55,435 bases of DNA from a virus. Location of the stretch: positions 1-55,435 of IMG/VR virus record IMGVR_UViG_3300025326_000038; one strand, 5' to 3'. The notes under the pieces were generated by a model. It did no database searches, was not told the DNA's origin, and worked only from the letters and a program-made list of their open reading frames with translations. This document shows, in pieces, positions 55,303-55,435 of this stretch (its first letter is position 1; every line of letters starts with the position of its first letter). The translations under genes were made by a program, and so were the position numbers.

Positions 55303-55435
55303 ATGCCGACGCTCGCCGACTGGCTCACGTCGCGCATCCCCCCGAACAGCCTTGAGGCCGAGCGCGCGGTCCTGGGCGTCGCCCTCCTCGACCGCGCCGG
55401 GCCGGCCGCGCTCTGCCGGACGCTCCGCGCCGAGG
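55303..55435 (+). CDS. Replicative helicase, copy B (3' end cut by window edge)
   Basis: The first 44 codons of the DnaB-N/RepA-type helicase gene (MPTLADWLTSRIPPNSLEAE onward). Only one base in 133 differs from copy A. The window ends here, corresponding to position 10,711 in copy A. Confidence 0.9.
   Translation, partial: MPTLADWLTSRIPPNSLEAERAVLGVALLDRAGPAALCRTLRAE

Larger units (their letters stand above)
46014..55435 (+). repeat. Diverged second copy of the early region (matches 1-10711)
   Basis: Bases 46,014 and 55,435 align with bases 1 and 10,711. Shared blocks range from about 85% to nearly 100% identity. They are interrupted by replaced cargo (HNH gene, 60-bp repeats, methyltransferase against GT41, RusA against VRR-NUC, zinc peptides against XRE and PAPS-reductase-like genes). 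It is not a terminal redundancy, because the copies differ. Confidence 0.9.

Noticed and set aside
1-55435. tRNA genes
   Set aside because: I saw no cloverleaf with a GTTCRANYC-type T-arm and CCA-type end by eye. A tRNA scan would be needed to exclude them.

Overview
High-GC phage sequence from a temperate, long-tailed (siphovirus-like) dsDNA phage. It has no rRNA, no recognisable tRNA and no obvious host genes. Almost every gene is on the + strand in tightly packed, stop-start overlapping (ATGA/GTGA) operons. Only a short immunity block near 42.4-43.1 kb is on the - strand. An O-antigen-ligase-like protein, a lipobox protein and a spanin-like lysis cassette suggest a Gram-negative host. The host species cannot be named from this sequence.

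Layout. (a) 1-12.5 kb is an early region, copy A: zinc-finger proteins, an excisionase-like HTH protein, a tyrosine integrase, a methyltransferase plus a GT41 (SPINDLY/OGT-like) glycosyltransferase, a VRR-NUC nuclease, XRE regulator, PAPS-reductase-like enzyme and a DnaB-N/RepA-type helicase, followed by an iteron-like repeat cluster. (b) 12.9-21 kb holds packaging and head genes: small and large terminase, portal, Mu-F-like head protein, and one 824-residue protease-scaffold-capsid polypeptide. (c) 21-22.6 kb holds an O-antigen-ligase-like membrane protein and two small genes. (d) 22.6-32.7 kb holds connectors, tail tube, an inserted HNH endonuclease, tail chaperones, tape measure and tail tip. 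(e) 32.7-34 kb is lysis: T4-type lysozyme, spanin-like pair, holin-like peptide. (f) 34-42.4 kb holds adhesion and fibre genes, a methyltransferase-DUF115 fusion, a homing endonuclease, and a structural gene split by a group I intron. (g) 42.4-43.5 kb is a CI/Cro-type switch with a palindromic operator. (h) 43.5-55.4 kb is a second early region; from 46,014 to the end it is a diverged, mosaic counterpart of positions 1-10,711.

The early region therefore appears twice, about 46 kb apart: one complete phage unit plus the start of a related but different one. The two copies share a backbone (integrases about 95% identical by eye) but carry different cargo. A GT41/VRR-NUC/PAPS-reductase set sits in copy A where copy B has a DNA methyltransferase, a RusA resolvase and a NrdR-like zinc ribbon. 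Short scars at the exchange points show how modules were swapped. The pattern fits tandem related prophages, or two co-existing strains joined by assembly.

The strongest findings are the reconstructed group I intron with an endonuclease gene lying outside it and overlapping exon 1, the LAGLIDADG domain inserted in frame into the DNA methyltransferase, the nuclease swap that keeps a shared C-terminal tail, the glycan-related genes, and a 20-25-residue repeat module shared by four virion proteins.
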